From the NCBI RefSeq assembly GCF_020404745.1, contig NZ_JAIZAP010000030.1, positions 1 to 33,852 of the forward strand: a DNA stretch of 33,852 bases. The letters are read 5' to 3'. Positions within the stretch are counted from its first letter, which is position 1; each line of letters starts with the position of its first letter. The notes under the pieces are model-generated. The model did not search any database. It was given only the letters and a program-made list of their open reading frames with translations, and was not told the origin of the DNA. The DNA is from Aquibacillus saliphilus (GTDB lineage Bacteria > Bacillota > Bacilli > Bacillales > Amphibacillaceae). Position numbers and translations under genes: made by a program. Below, piece by piece: positions 15,901-23,576 of this stretch.

Positions 15901-17846
15901 GAATGTTTAAGAACACGGAACAAATTATCCAAAAATTTATATCGGCTGCAGAAGATAAACAATCCGATTACCTGAAACACGAAAATAGCAACTATGTCTA
16001 TTCACTCCCATTGTTGCGTCACAATTTGAATAATCATGTAGAAGAGGAATTTTTATTTGCCCATGTACTTCCACCTGAAATAAAGGAGTTGTATGATGAG
16101 GGGGTTGTCTATGTTCATGACAAACAGCTAGCACCTTATTGCGTTTCGATTAGCTGTATGGATATCGCATCCAAGGGAATCCCTTCCCTTGCTAAAAATA
16201 TGATTTCATCGAAGCCAACAAAACGCTTATCAACCTTGATTAGACATTTTAGCAATGTGGTCACCTTAATTTCGCAGCAAGTTTCGGGTGCAGTGATGTT
16301 AGCACAACTGTCAACAATCGCTGCCTCTTACTTGCATGATGAAGAACAACATGGTTTCACATACACAGGTGATGAATTGAAACAACTATTTCAGAGTTTA
16401 ATGTGGGAATTGAACATGCCACTTCGTTCAGGTGCACAAAGTAGTTTTTCCAATATTACACTGGAATTCGGGAAACCATCTGAAGAAATCAAAGATGAGT
16501 ATGTCGTGATTGGTGGTGAATTACGTTTTATTCAATACAAAGATATTCCAAGCACCTATTTTGATCACATTAACCAGGCGATTATCGATGTGATGAGCGA
16601 AGGAACAGGTAGCCATGGTATCCCGTTCACTTTTCCACTTTTAACCGTGCAAATCGATGATCGATTTAATTATGAGAACACACTGTTTCTAGAGCTTTTG
16701 GATAAAATGTACAATTGGGGTGGTGTTTATTTTGAAAACTTCAAGACCAAACCATTTGAAGATCCTTATTATAAGCAATTGAATCCATTGCTTCAGGCAA
16801 AAGATCCAGAAGTGAGCCGCAGTTTGTGTTGCCGCCTGCAAATTAATCTAGAAACACTATCAAAGGCAGGTGGCGGCGTGTTTGGTTCTTCTACAGGTTC
16901 AACTGGCGCAGTGCAAGTATTGAACCTGAATATGAACCGCATGATACTAGAGTTCGGTCATGATATTCATTTATTAAAAGAAAAAATACGGAACTACATG
17001 GAAATCATGCAGAAAGCCCATATGGCGAAACGAAACTGGATTGAACATAATAAAGAATTGTATCCGACCTTCTTCGCCTACAACGATAATCTGAAAAACT
17101 ATTTCAATGTTTTTGCCATCACTGGTATGAATGAAGGTTTAGTTAATTTGGGTTATCCTGAAGGAATCAAGAGTGAAAAAGGTAAATTACTAGCTCATAA
17201 GTTGATGCAATATATAACTGAAATCATCAATGAATTTATCGTCAGGGATAAAGTTGCTTGTGGTGTTGAATATGCACCAGCTGAAAATGCTGCGATAAAA
17301 CTTGCACGTCATGATGTGAAGTGGGCAGAGAAGATAGGTCGCGATATTTTTGTTCAAGGTGAAGGAGAAAATCCATATCTGACAAGCGGTTGCATGACTT
17401 CATTTTCCGAGGAGAACTTTTTAGAACAATTAGAAAATAGTGCAGAATTTCAGGGGTATGCCACTTCCGGAAGTGTCCTCCATCATTTTCTTGAATCTAA
17501 AGTCTCCTCAGAAGGACTAGCCCGTTATTTGGATAAAATTTTTGAAAAACCGATCAACTATATCACCTTGACGCCAACGATTACGTCTTGTATGAGCTGT
17601 GGGCAAAAGATCATTGCTGAAGACTCTAAAAATATTCATCAATGCCCAACTTGTCAGTCAACAGATATCGCTACCTTTAGTCGGGTGATTGGTTACTTAA
17701 AAATGATTGCACGTAACAATATTCAAGTTGATGAAAAGGGCTACTATGGAGGGAAACACAATTTCTGGTCAAAAGCAAGAAGGCATGACTGGACCGGACG
17801 CCATCGCCTTAAAGAAGATACAATGAAGGTGGTGGTTCGTCAGTAA
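15897..17846 (+). CDS. nrdD: Anaerobic ribonucleoside-triphosphate reductase (class III)
   Basis: A 649-residue oxygen-sensitive glycyl-radical enzyme that reduces ribonucleoside triphosphates to deoxyribonucleotides for DNA synthesis without oxygen. The C-terminal zinc site is C565-MSC568...C583-PTC586, and the glycyl-radical motif is SRVIGYL with Gly599. Active-site cysteines are expected in APYCVSISC and RSLCCRLQ. E. coli NrdD (712 residues) begins with an ATP-cone; here the sequence begins directly with the catalytic barrel region, so dATP inhibition through an ATP-cone is not expected. About 50 residues follow the radical glycine, ending in a basic tail (KARRHDWTGRHRLK), longer than in the phage T4 and E. 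coli enzymes. GGGAGAG precedes the ATG, which overlaps the stop codon of the thioredoxin-like gene. Confidence 0.93.
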   Translation: MRMFKNTEQIIQKFISAAEDKQSDYLKHENSNYVYSLPLLRHNLNNHVEEEFLFAHVLPPEIKELYDEGVVYVHDKQLAPYCVSISCMDIASKGIPSLAKNMISSKPTKRLSTLIRHFSNVVTLISQQVSGAVMLAQLSTIAASYLHDEEQHGFTYTGDELKQLFQSLMWELNMPLRSGAQSSFSNITLEFGKPSEEIKDEYVVIGGELRFIQYKDIPSTYFDHINQAIIDVMSEGTGSHGIPFTFPLLTVQIDDRFNYENTLFLELLDKMYNWGGVYFENFKTKPFEDPYYKQLNPLLQAKDPEVSRSLCCRLQINLETLSKAGGGVFGSSTGSTGAVQVLNLNMNRMILEFGHDIHLLKEKIRNYMEIMQKAHMAKRNWIEHNKELYPTFFAYNDNLKNYFNVFAITGMNEGLVNLGYPEGIKSEKGKLLAHKLMQYITEIINEFIVRDKVACGVEYAPAENAAIKLARHDVKWAEKIGRDIFVQGEGENPYLTSGCMTSFSEENFLEQLENSAEFQGYATSGSVLHHFLESKVSSEGLARYLDKIFEKPINYITLTPTITSCMSCGQKIIAEDSKNIHQCPTCQSTDIATFSRVIGYLKMIARNNIQVDEKGYYGGKHNFWSKARRHDWTGRHRLKEDTMKVVVRQ

Positions 17847-17880
17847 GGCTGGCTATTCCGGTTTTAACTGGCGGTATAGG

Positions 17881-18534
17881 ATGAAATTTTATCAAAACTT
17901 TATTCGAACCTTTAACGATTTGCCCGATCATACAACCTTATTGGTGCATTCTTTATCGAGTTGTCCCTTCCATTGCTTTGGTTGTCATAACTATGATGAG
18001 ATTATTGCTCATACACCCAAGGAATATAAGACGACGGATGATTTGTTTTTCTATTTGGAAAAAAGCGGATTTTTATTTGATGCGATTATGTTTAGTGGTG
18101 GGGAGTTTCTAATTGACAATATAAATGATATTTGTGATGTACTTCAACAGACGAGGGAATCATTTCAGGGCAAAATCATTGTGACAACAAGCGGGCTTTA
18201 TCATGATAAAGTAAAAAAACTCTATGAAGAAGAGCTTGTAGATGGCGTCCATATTGATATGAAATTACCTTATCATGCCTTAGATGTTAAAGCAGATCAG
18301 CAAGTATTTCAAGATGTATTGCGGGTTAAACCTTCCCGAAAGATGGTGCAAAATTTACTGGCCAGTATCGATCTAGTCATTGCACATAATTCACAGGCTG
18401 ATCAAGTTCGTACAGTTAAATATCCCATCCTTGACGACGTGTTTTTTCAAGAAATCAGAAGCTATGTTGAGAAGCGTAAAATATATTTTCAAAGCAAAGT
18501 ACCCTATTTCTTGAATGAATTCTTATATATATGA
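17881..18534 (+). CDS. nrdG: Anaerobic RNR-activating protein (radical SAM)
   Basis: A 217-residue radical-SAM activase that makes the glycyl radical on NrdD. The [4Fe-4S] cluster motif is SSCPFHCFGCHNYDE (CX3CX2C, about 28-36), and the SAM-binding GGE motif appears in MFSGGEFL. It is longer than E. coli NrdG (154 residues), with a full C-terminal part. The ATG at 17881 is the only possible start: an in-frame stop lies at 17824 and no other start codon occurs in between. Its ribosome binding site is weak (GGCGG, GG just before the ATG). The 34-nt gap after nrdD fits cotranscription under the NrdR and Fnr boxes. Confidence 0.9.
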   Translation: MKFYQNFIRTFNDLPDHTTLLVHSLSSCPFHCFGCHNYDEIIAHTPKEYKTTDDLFFYLEKSGFLFDAIMFSGGEFLIDNINDICDVLQQTRESFQGKIIVTTSGLYHDKVKKLYEEELVDGVHIDMKLPYHALDVKADQQVFQDVLRVKPSRKMVQNLLASIDLVIAHNSQADQVRTVKYPILDDVFFQEIRSYVEKRKIYFQSKVPYFLNEFLYI

Positions 18535-18620
18535 ATCTTGTGGATCGTGTTATAGCATTTTGGAAATTTGTTCCTTAGTACAATAAAGCGTTTCGGTCAC
18601 GGGAAAACCGATGGGTTTAT

Positions 18621-18665
18621 GAAGCTTCTCATGAGTTGAATAAAACTTGCGAGAAGCTCATTTTT
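18621..18665 (+). terminator. Terminator of the trx-nrdD-nrdG operon
   Basis: AGCTTCTC pairs with GAGAAGCT, with an inner AGTT/AACT pairing in the loop, followed by five T's (18661-18665). It is about 90 nt after nrdG. Confidence 0.7.
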
Positions 18666-18791
18666 CAGCTTTTTGGTATGAGCAGCGTTCAGTCAGCTGA
18701 CCCGTTTTGAGATTAAGTCGATTACATTGAATTTTTCTATTTCTTCACTACCTATAATCCCAATTCACATTAGTCATTCATAAAATAACTA

Positions 18792-18828
18792 AAAAATGTC
18801 TGCTAATTCTTTAATAGCAGACATTTTT
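18792..18828. terminator. Bidirectional terminator
   Basis: A 14-bp perfect stem (arms 18792-18805 and 18815-18828, core ATGTCTGCTA) with A/T runs on both sides. On the minus strand it directly follows the small frame at 18833-18949. Confidence 0.75.
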
Positions 18829-18832
18829 TAGA

Positions 18833-18949
18833 TTAAATTTTTTTAATGCCAGATCCAGAGGAAGGGATGGACTCTTTTACTTTATCAAGTTGAATAGAAG
18901 GTAATAGTGTTTCAAGACTTTTCAAACTCGAATGAGCTTTTTTAGGCAT
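18833..18949 (-). pseudogene. Remnant of a decayed gene (38-codon tail)
   Basis: A 38-residue frame starting MPKKAHSSLKSLETLLP and ending SGSGIKKI, followed at once by a terminator. It has no ribosome binding site. In a neighbouring frame, just upstream (about 18945-19020), an uninterrupted peptide ending ISAPQIIAVFDNLLHA reads up to the start of this frame, which suggests one gene broken by a frameshift. I do not recognise the protein. A short real gene is also possible. Confidence 0.3.
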
Positions 18950-19115
18950 GAAGGAGATTGTCAAAGACTGCGATTATTTGGGGTGCACTGATTAAACTTT
19001 CTTCATAACACAATATCTTTCTATAAGAACTAAAATGCTCACATCCAAATATTCATCATATTCCCCTCTCCTCATTGATCCCCTTTAAAAATGCTATTCA
19101 AGAACAAAATAGCTG

Positions 19116-19144
19116 TTGACATATAAATAATTTCACATTAAAAT
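19116..19144 (+). promoter_or_regulatory. SigA promoter of the tetR gene
   Basis: TTGACA (19116-19121) and TAAAAT (19139-19144) are separated by 17 bp, close to the ideal SigA promoter. The start site would fall inside the operator at 19142-19168. Confidence 0.8.
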
Positions 19145-19168
19145 CAAACTAAACAGTACAGTTTTATT
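19142..19168. promoter_or_regulatory. TetR operator, copy 1
   Basis: The core AAACAGTACAGTTT is nearly palindromic (AAACwGTACwGTTT) and is flanked by AATCAAACT and TTATT. The same 27-bp sequence with only three changes precedes the ABC exporter operon at 19871-19897, so both are probably bound by the TetR protein encoded between them. Confidence 0.75.
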
Positions 19169-19188
19169 TTAAAGGAGCTATAAACTAC

Positions 19189-19818
19189 ATGACGAAGTTA
19201 TCTTCTAGAGCATTAAAGAAAAAAGAACAAATACAATTAGCTGCACAGCGATTGTTTTTGGAAAAGGGATTTTCAAATACCAGTATGGATGCTATAACAA
19301 AGGAGGCTGGGGTATCAAAACAAACGGTTTATAGTTATTATAAAAGTAAAGAAGACTTACTCTATGATGTATTTCAAAGTTTAATTGGGGAGATTGATAT
19401 TGAAAATAAATTTAAGCTAACTCAAAACATCGAAATAAACACTATTGACGAGTTAACAACGCTCTTGAAAATGGTTGCTGAGAAGATTAGTGAAAGTTTA
19501 GTACAGCCTGAATATTTGGGGATGACAAGGATAATATTAGCAGAAATGGCTTATTTCCCTCAACTCGGAGAGTTATTTAAAGAGGCAGTCCCAACACAAG
19601 TTATAGGTACAATCAGAAACATTCTTTCGCAAGCAAATAAAAAAGATGTGATCAAAATAAAAGAAGCAGATACGGATGTTGTTGCGCGTATGCTAATCGG
19701 ACCGTTGCTAACATATATCCTATTAGATGGTTTGTTAGTACCAAAGTATCAAGTGACTATACCTAGTCGCGAAAAAATAGCATCTATTATTCACTACTTT
19801 ATAAAATCAATCCAATAA
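19189..19818 (+). CDS. TetR/AcrR-family transcriptional repressor
   Basis: A 209-residue regulator. The N-terminal helix-turn-helix domain is clear: IQLAAQRLFLEKGFSNTSMDAITKEAGVSKQTVYSYYKSKEDLLYDVF (about 15-62). The C-terminal ligand-binding part (from about 80) is helical, with the block ILAEMAYFPQLGELFKEAV, resembling the AcrR/YhgD-type C-terminal domain. The ATG at 19189 follows AAAGGAG. Near-identical operators over its own promoter and that of the next operon indicate self-repression and control of the ABC exporter. The ligand is unknown; in such pairs it is usually a substrate of the exporter. Confidence 0.9.
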   Translation: MTKLSSRALKKKEQIQLAAQRLFLEKGFSNTSMDAITKEAGVSKQTVYSYYKSKEDLLYDVFQSLIGEIDIENKFKLTQNIEINTIDELTTLLKMVAEKISESLVQPEYLGMTRIILAEMAYFPQLGELFKEAVPTQVIGTIRNILSQANKKDVIKIKEADTDVVARMLIGPLLTYILLDGLLVPKYQVTIPSREKIASIIHYFIKSIQ

Positions 19819-19870
19819 AAATACTATTCACATTTAAGCCCTTTAATATAAGGGTTTACCATTTTTCTAT

Positions 19871-19897
19871 AATCAAACCAAACTGTACAGTATTATT
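19871..19897. promoter_or_regulatory. TetR operator, copy 2, with overlapping -10
   Basis: The core AAACTGTACAGTAT contains the perfect palindrome ACTGTACAGT; the flanks AATCAAACC and TTATT match copy 1. A perfect -10, TATAAT (19868-19873), overlaps its left edge, so binding would block the polymerase. No good -35 is seen. A weak hairpin (AAGCCCTT/AAGGGTTT, about 19836-19857) lies just upstream and may end tetR transcripts. Confidence 0.75.
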
Positions 19898-19916
19898 ATT
19901 AAAAGGAGTGTTTTAC

Positions 19917-20885
19917 ATGGATAATAACAAACTGATTGAGGAAAAGTTTGTCGTTGAAATTAACAAGGTAGACTTAATCTTTAATAAAAATAGTAAAAAA
20001 GAATTTAAAGCACTAGAAAAACTAGATATAAAAATAAGAAATGGTCAAATATTTTGTCTCTTAGGGCCTAATGGATCAGGAAAAACAACGACAATAAACC
20101 TTATTAATGGTTTGTTAGAACCAACCCATGGAGATATAACAGTATTAGGAATGAAACCTAGTAAGTCAAGGAAAACCGTCCTTCGAAAGATTTCCTTGGT
20201 ACCTCAAGAAACTGCATTATACAATGATTTAACTGCTAGAGAGAATTTGCTGTTTCATGCTCGATATTATGGTGTTAATCGAAAATATATTTCCAAAAAG
20301 GTAGATGAAGTATTAGGCATTGTCCAACTAAAGAATAGACAGAATGATAGAGTAGGAACTTTTTCTGGAGGAATGCAAAGAAGATTAGCATTAGCACGAG
20401 CGTTATTAACAGAACCAGAAATACTATTACTAGATGAACCGACATTGGGCGTTGATGTGCAATCAAGAAATGCCATTTGGGAGCAGATCCGCACACTTGC
20501 TTTAGAAGGAAAAACTGTTATCTTAACAACAAATTACATGGAAGAAGCTGAAGCACTTGGGGAGCAAGTATTGATTATCGATAAAGGGAAGCCAGTGAAA
20601 TCAGGGTCTCCAAATGAATTAAAGAGGTATATTGGTCAAAAACAGATGATCATTCACTTTACTGATACAACATATGCCAAACAGGTATATGACTATATAG
20701 CTAAAGATTACGACGTAACATTTAAAGGAAACCAACTTAATGTGAATACGAATACATTAAATATTCAATTTCAACTTTTACAACAATTAAGCAAGTATGA
20801 GAAGCATATGAGTCATCTTGATTATAGTGAGCCAAATCTCCAAGATGTTTTCCTTCATTTTACAGGGAAAGAATTAAGAGATTAA
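19917..20885 (+). CDS. ABC exporter ATP-binding protein (LnrL/DrrA-like)
   Basis: A 322-residue ATPase. Walker A is GPNGSGKTTT (Gly50-Thr58 region), the Q-loop lies in LVPQETALYNDLTARENL, the signature is FSGGMQRRLALARAL, Walker B is EILLLDEPTLGVD, and the switch region is VILTTNYMEEAEAL. The C-terminal 90 residues form the regulatory extension seen in DrrA/NatA-type exporters. I chose the ATG at 19917, 8 nt after AAGGAG; a GTG at 19908 would overlap that site. It is the first gene of a three-gene operon with two ABC-2 permeases, the layout of B. subtilis LnrLMN (YfiLMN), which exports the antibiotic linearmycin. Drug or lipid-like substrate export is inferred from this layout. Confidence 0.92.
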   Translation: MDNNKLIEEKFVVEINKVDLIFNKNSKKEFKALEKLDIKIRNGQIFCLLGPNGSGKTTTINLINGLLEPTHGDITVLGMKPSKSRKTVLRKISLVPQETALYNDLTARENLLFHARYYGVNRKYISKKVDEVLGIVQLKNRQNDRVGTFSGGMQRRLALARALLTEPEILLLDEPTLGVDVQSRNAIWEQIRTLALEGKTVILTTNYMEEAEALGEQVLIIDKGKPVKSGSPNELKRYIGQKQMIIHFTDTTYAKQVYDYIAKDYDVTFKGNQLNVNTNTLNIQFQLLQQLSKYEKHMSHLDYSEPNLQDVFLHFTGKELRD

Positions 20886-20903
20886 AGAAAGGAGTGAACA
20901 CGA

Positions 20904-22034
20904 TTGTTTCATTCTATATTAGCCATCGTATGTAAGGATCTATTATTAATCATTCGTAAACCAATGTTTTCTATTATAAGCCTATTGGTTCCTTTACTAT
21001 TTATTATTTTTTACGCATTAGTCATTCATACTTCATCCACTAATCCTATTGTTATCGCCAATCATTCAGAAGGACCTTACACGGACCGCTTTATTGATAT
21101 TTTACAAGAAATAAAATCAGTAGAGGGACCTTATTTAGAAATCATCACATTAGATTCTGAATTGGCTTTTGAAAAATACAATAATAGACAAGTCGATGCC
21201 TTATTAGAAATTCCTAAATCGTTTGAGAAAAATCTTAGTACAGGTAAGCAATCAGCGTTAAAGTTAAAAGTATTTAATATTAATTCAGATGGAACGAAGA
21301 ACTATCAACTACGAATTGATCATGCTCTTTATGAATTTCATAAGAGCTTAAACGAGGAATCGATTATTTCAACCAATGAAGATATGACTTTTGTGCAGGA
21401 TACCCCAATGAAAAGTTATGTCAGCACGGGGTTGCTTATTTTCTCAGTCTTATTAACTTCAATGGTAAGTACAGGGACTTTAATGGCAAGAGAATGGGAA
21501 GAACGAACTGCTAAATCAATAGTTTTAACTCCTAAAGGTTTTTTACCTTTGATTGTTGGAAAATGGGTTACAGCCTTTCTAGTCACCGTTGTAAACACCG
21601 TATTAGTTCTACCGTTGCTTTATATACTTTTAGGTTATCCAATTGGCCAAATGACTACTTTGGTTTGGTTTTACTTATTGCTTTTCTTTTTGTACGGGAG
21701 TGCTGCGGGTGTATTACTTGGAGTCTTATTTAAAAAGACGTTGCCTATTGTACCAATTAGTGTCGTGATAGGAATGAGTGAATTTTTAGTAAGTAGTCTA
21801 GAATCTTACATCAGAGGTTTTGCTCATGGAGGAATGACAGAGTGGTTGTGGCGGTTAGGTAGTTGGTGGCCTAGTTCAGAAATAATTGATACAATCCGTT
21901 TTACCGTTGAAGGCTTCGAGCAAATAGCAATAAACTGGGGAGCGTTATTCTATATGGCATTGTGGGTAGGACTTATGATAATAATTGCTTTAATTAAATT
22001 GAACAAACAACTTTCCTTTACCCAGGGACAATAA
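20904..22034 (+). CDS. ABC-2 type permease (LnrM-like)
   Basis: A 376-residue membrane subunit. One N-terminal membrane segment (about 20-42) is followed by a large extracytoplasmic domain of about 125 residues. Then come five more segments from about 173 on (TGLLIFSVLLTSMVSTGTLMARE, then KWVTAFLVTVVNTVLVLPLLYILL and others). The MAREWEERTAKSIVLTP block after TM2 is typical of ABC2_membrane_3 permeases. The start is TTG, 9 nt after AAGGAG; no ATG in frame fits. It is 18 nt after the ATPase gene and 17 nt before the second permease, so the three form one operon. Confidence 0.88.
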   Translation: MFHSILAIVCKDLLLIIRKPMFSIISLLVPLLFIIFYALVIHTSSTNPIVIANHSEGPYTDRFIDILQEIKSVEGPYLEIITLDSELAFEKYNNRQVDALLEIPKSFEKNLSTGKQSALKLKVFNINSDGTKNYQLRIDHALYEFHKSLNEESIISTNEDMTFVQDTPMKSYVSTGLLIFSVLLTSMVSTGTLMAREWEERTAKSIVLTPKGFLPLIVGKWVTAFLVTVVNTVLVLPLLYILLGYPIGQMTTLVWFYLLLFFLYGSAAGVLLGVLFKKTLPIVPISVVIGMSEFLVSSLESYIRGFAHGGMTEWLWRLGSWWPSSEIIDTIRFTVEGFEQIAINWGALFYMALWVGLMIIIALIKLNKQLSFTQGQ

Positions 22035-22051
22035 ATTCGGGAGGCATTTAT

Positions 22052-23161
22052 ATGAAAAAGTGGCAAGCAATCTTAGCTATTCATAACCGAAATATGAAAA
22101 TTTTAATAAGACAAAAACAAATGTTAATTCAACCCATTATTGTTCCGCTTGTATTACTCTTTTTAATGGTGGTTATATTTGGAGGGGGAGGAGACAACTG
22201 GCCTGTTGTGATCGCTGATGAATCAAAAAGTGTAGAATCACAAGCACTAATGGAGGCATTTAAAAATAGTGAGTCCAATATCACTCCATATTTTGATTTA
22301 ATTGAAATGAACCCTTATGAAGCTGAAAAAAAAGTTTCTGAAGGAAGATTACATCTTTTCATTAAAATACCTGATAATTTTGTAGAAAGTAAAAATATTG
22401 AATTAAAAACCTACAATATAAACAGTGATGCTATGAAGAATGTTCGTTTAAGAGTAGAACATGCGTTAAACAAATATTTCGAACAACAAGGTGAACTAAA
22501 GGTCATATCACATCAAGTGACAGAACAACCTAATGATGTTTGGCGTTCAGCATTTTATGGAGGAAGTAGCGTTCTGTTAACTCTATTTTTAGGTTCCATG
22601 ATCATAGCAGCCAATTTACATGCTTTTGATCATGAAAACCGAAGCGTAAAAGAAATTATTTTGACTCCAACTGGATCAATAACGGCGGGACTTGGTATTA
22701 TCCTAACGTCAGTATATGTGAGTTTGATCATTTCATTAATTCCATTAACTTTGTCGATATTATTCTTACATTTTGATTTTCATTTTTATAATATATTACT
22801 TGTATATCTATCCATTATTCCTCTATTAATTGGTTGCGCTGGAATCGGCCTCCTACTAGGAGCATGCTTTAAACAGTATCGTGTATTGCAACCATTGATT
22901 ATTTTAATCGCTATTGGAACGTATATTATTGGCGGTGGTTTTGCGGGCGTAAATATGCTGATGCCATTAGCACGAGAAATAGCGAATATATGGATTTTTT
23001 CCGTTATATTTGAATGGTTTAATCCTGTCATTCATAACTTTGCAATTAGCTTTTCATTCAGACAATATACCTTTCTTCTTTTAGCTGGTATTCTAGGTTT
23101 CCTTTTCACTTTTATTGCGTATAGGTTTAAACTTAGAAATTCAATTTTTGGTGGGCAATAA
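22052..23161 (+). CDS. ABC-2 type permease (LnrN-like)
   Basis: A 369-residue membrane subunit with the same plan as its neighbour: a first segment at about 24-44 (QPIIVPLVLLFLMVVIFGGG), an extracytoplasmic loop of about 120 residues, then five segments from about residue 170. NRSVKEIILTPTGS is the counterpart of the ERTAKSIVLTP block. Both permeases contain the TYNINSDAMKN / VFNINSDGTKN motif in the loop, which shows that they arose by duplication and probably work as a heterodimer with the ATPase. GGGAGG lies 7 nt before the ATG. Confidence 0.88.
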   Translation: MKKWQAILAIHNRNMKILIRQKQMLIQPIIVPLVLLFLMVVIFGGGGDNWPVVIADESKSVESQALMEAFKNSESNITPYFDLIEMNPYEAEKKVSEGRLHLFIKIPDNFVESKNIELKTYNINSDAMKNVRLRVEHALNKYFEQQGELKVISHQVTEQPNDVWRSAFYGGSSVLLTLFLGSMIIAANLHAFDHENRSVKEIILTPTGSITAGLGIILTSVYVSLIISLIPLTLSILFLHFDFHFYNILLVYLSIIPLLIGCAGIGLLLGACFKQYRVLQPLIILIAIGTYIIGGGFAGVNMLMPLAREIANIWIFSVIFEWFNPVIHNFAISFSFRQYTFLLLAGILGFLFTFIAYRFKLRNSIFGGQ

Positions 23162-23342
23162 ACTGACGTGCGTTGGACTACCCTCGGCTAAGTAGACAGT
23201 GGAAATATAAAATTGATCTAAGCGGATTTATCTCTATATTCCTAGGGCTGAGGCCGTTTTAATGAGGCGCCACTTGCAATCCCTTAGACATTTTATCCCC
23301 CCTTCAAGTAATTGTGGAGAGCCTAAGATGTCTACAAAACGC
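23162..23342. other. Gene-free region, possible insertion-sequence remnant
   Basis: No gene is visible. GGACTACCCTCGGCTAAG followed by TAGACAG (about 23174-23200) resembles the terminal repeat style of IS3-family elements. TAGACATTTTA (23286-23296) and TAAGATGTCTA (about 23324-23334) form an imperfect 11-bp inverted repeat. No transposase fragment can be read, so the origin is uncertain. Confidence 0.25.
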
Positions 23343-23376
23343 AAAAAGTCCCTTGAGAATTCTCAAGGGACTTTTT
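23343..23376. terminator. Bidirectional terminator, perfect 34-bp palindrome
   Basis: Each 17-base arm (AAAAAGTCCCTTGAGAA and its exact inverse) pairs fully, with T-runs at both ends. It ends the ABC exporter operon on the plus strand; on the minus strand it lies about 200 nt past glmS, the only gene there for it to serve. Confidence 0.85.
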
Positions 23377-23576
23377 AAATAAAAATAATATTTTTATTCT
23401 TTTGAAACTGATTATCAACATCACTCTAACGCCGCAAACATATTTATGATAATTCAAACAAAACTAATAATCGCATTTTACAATTTCAGTAATATACTGT
23501 TTGTTAGTTACCGACATTAATGTCGAGTTACATACTTTAATATCTGTGAACAATTATTGTTCTATTCCTCAAAAAA

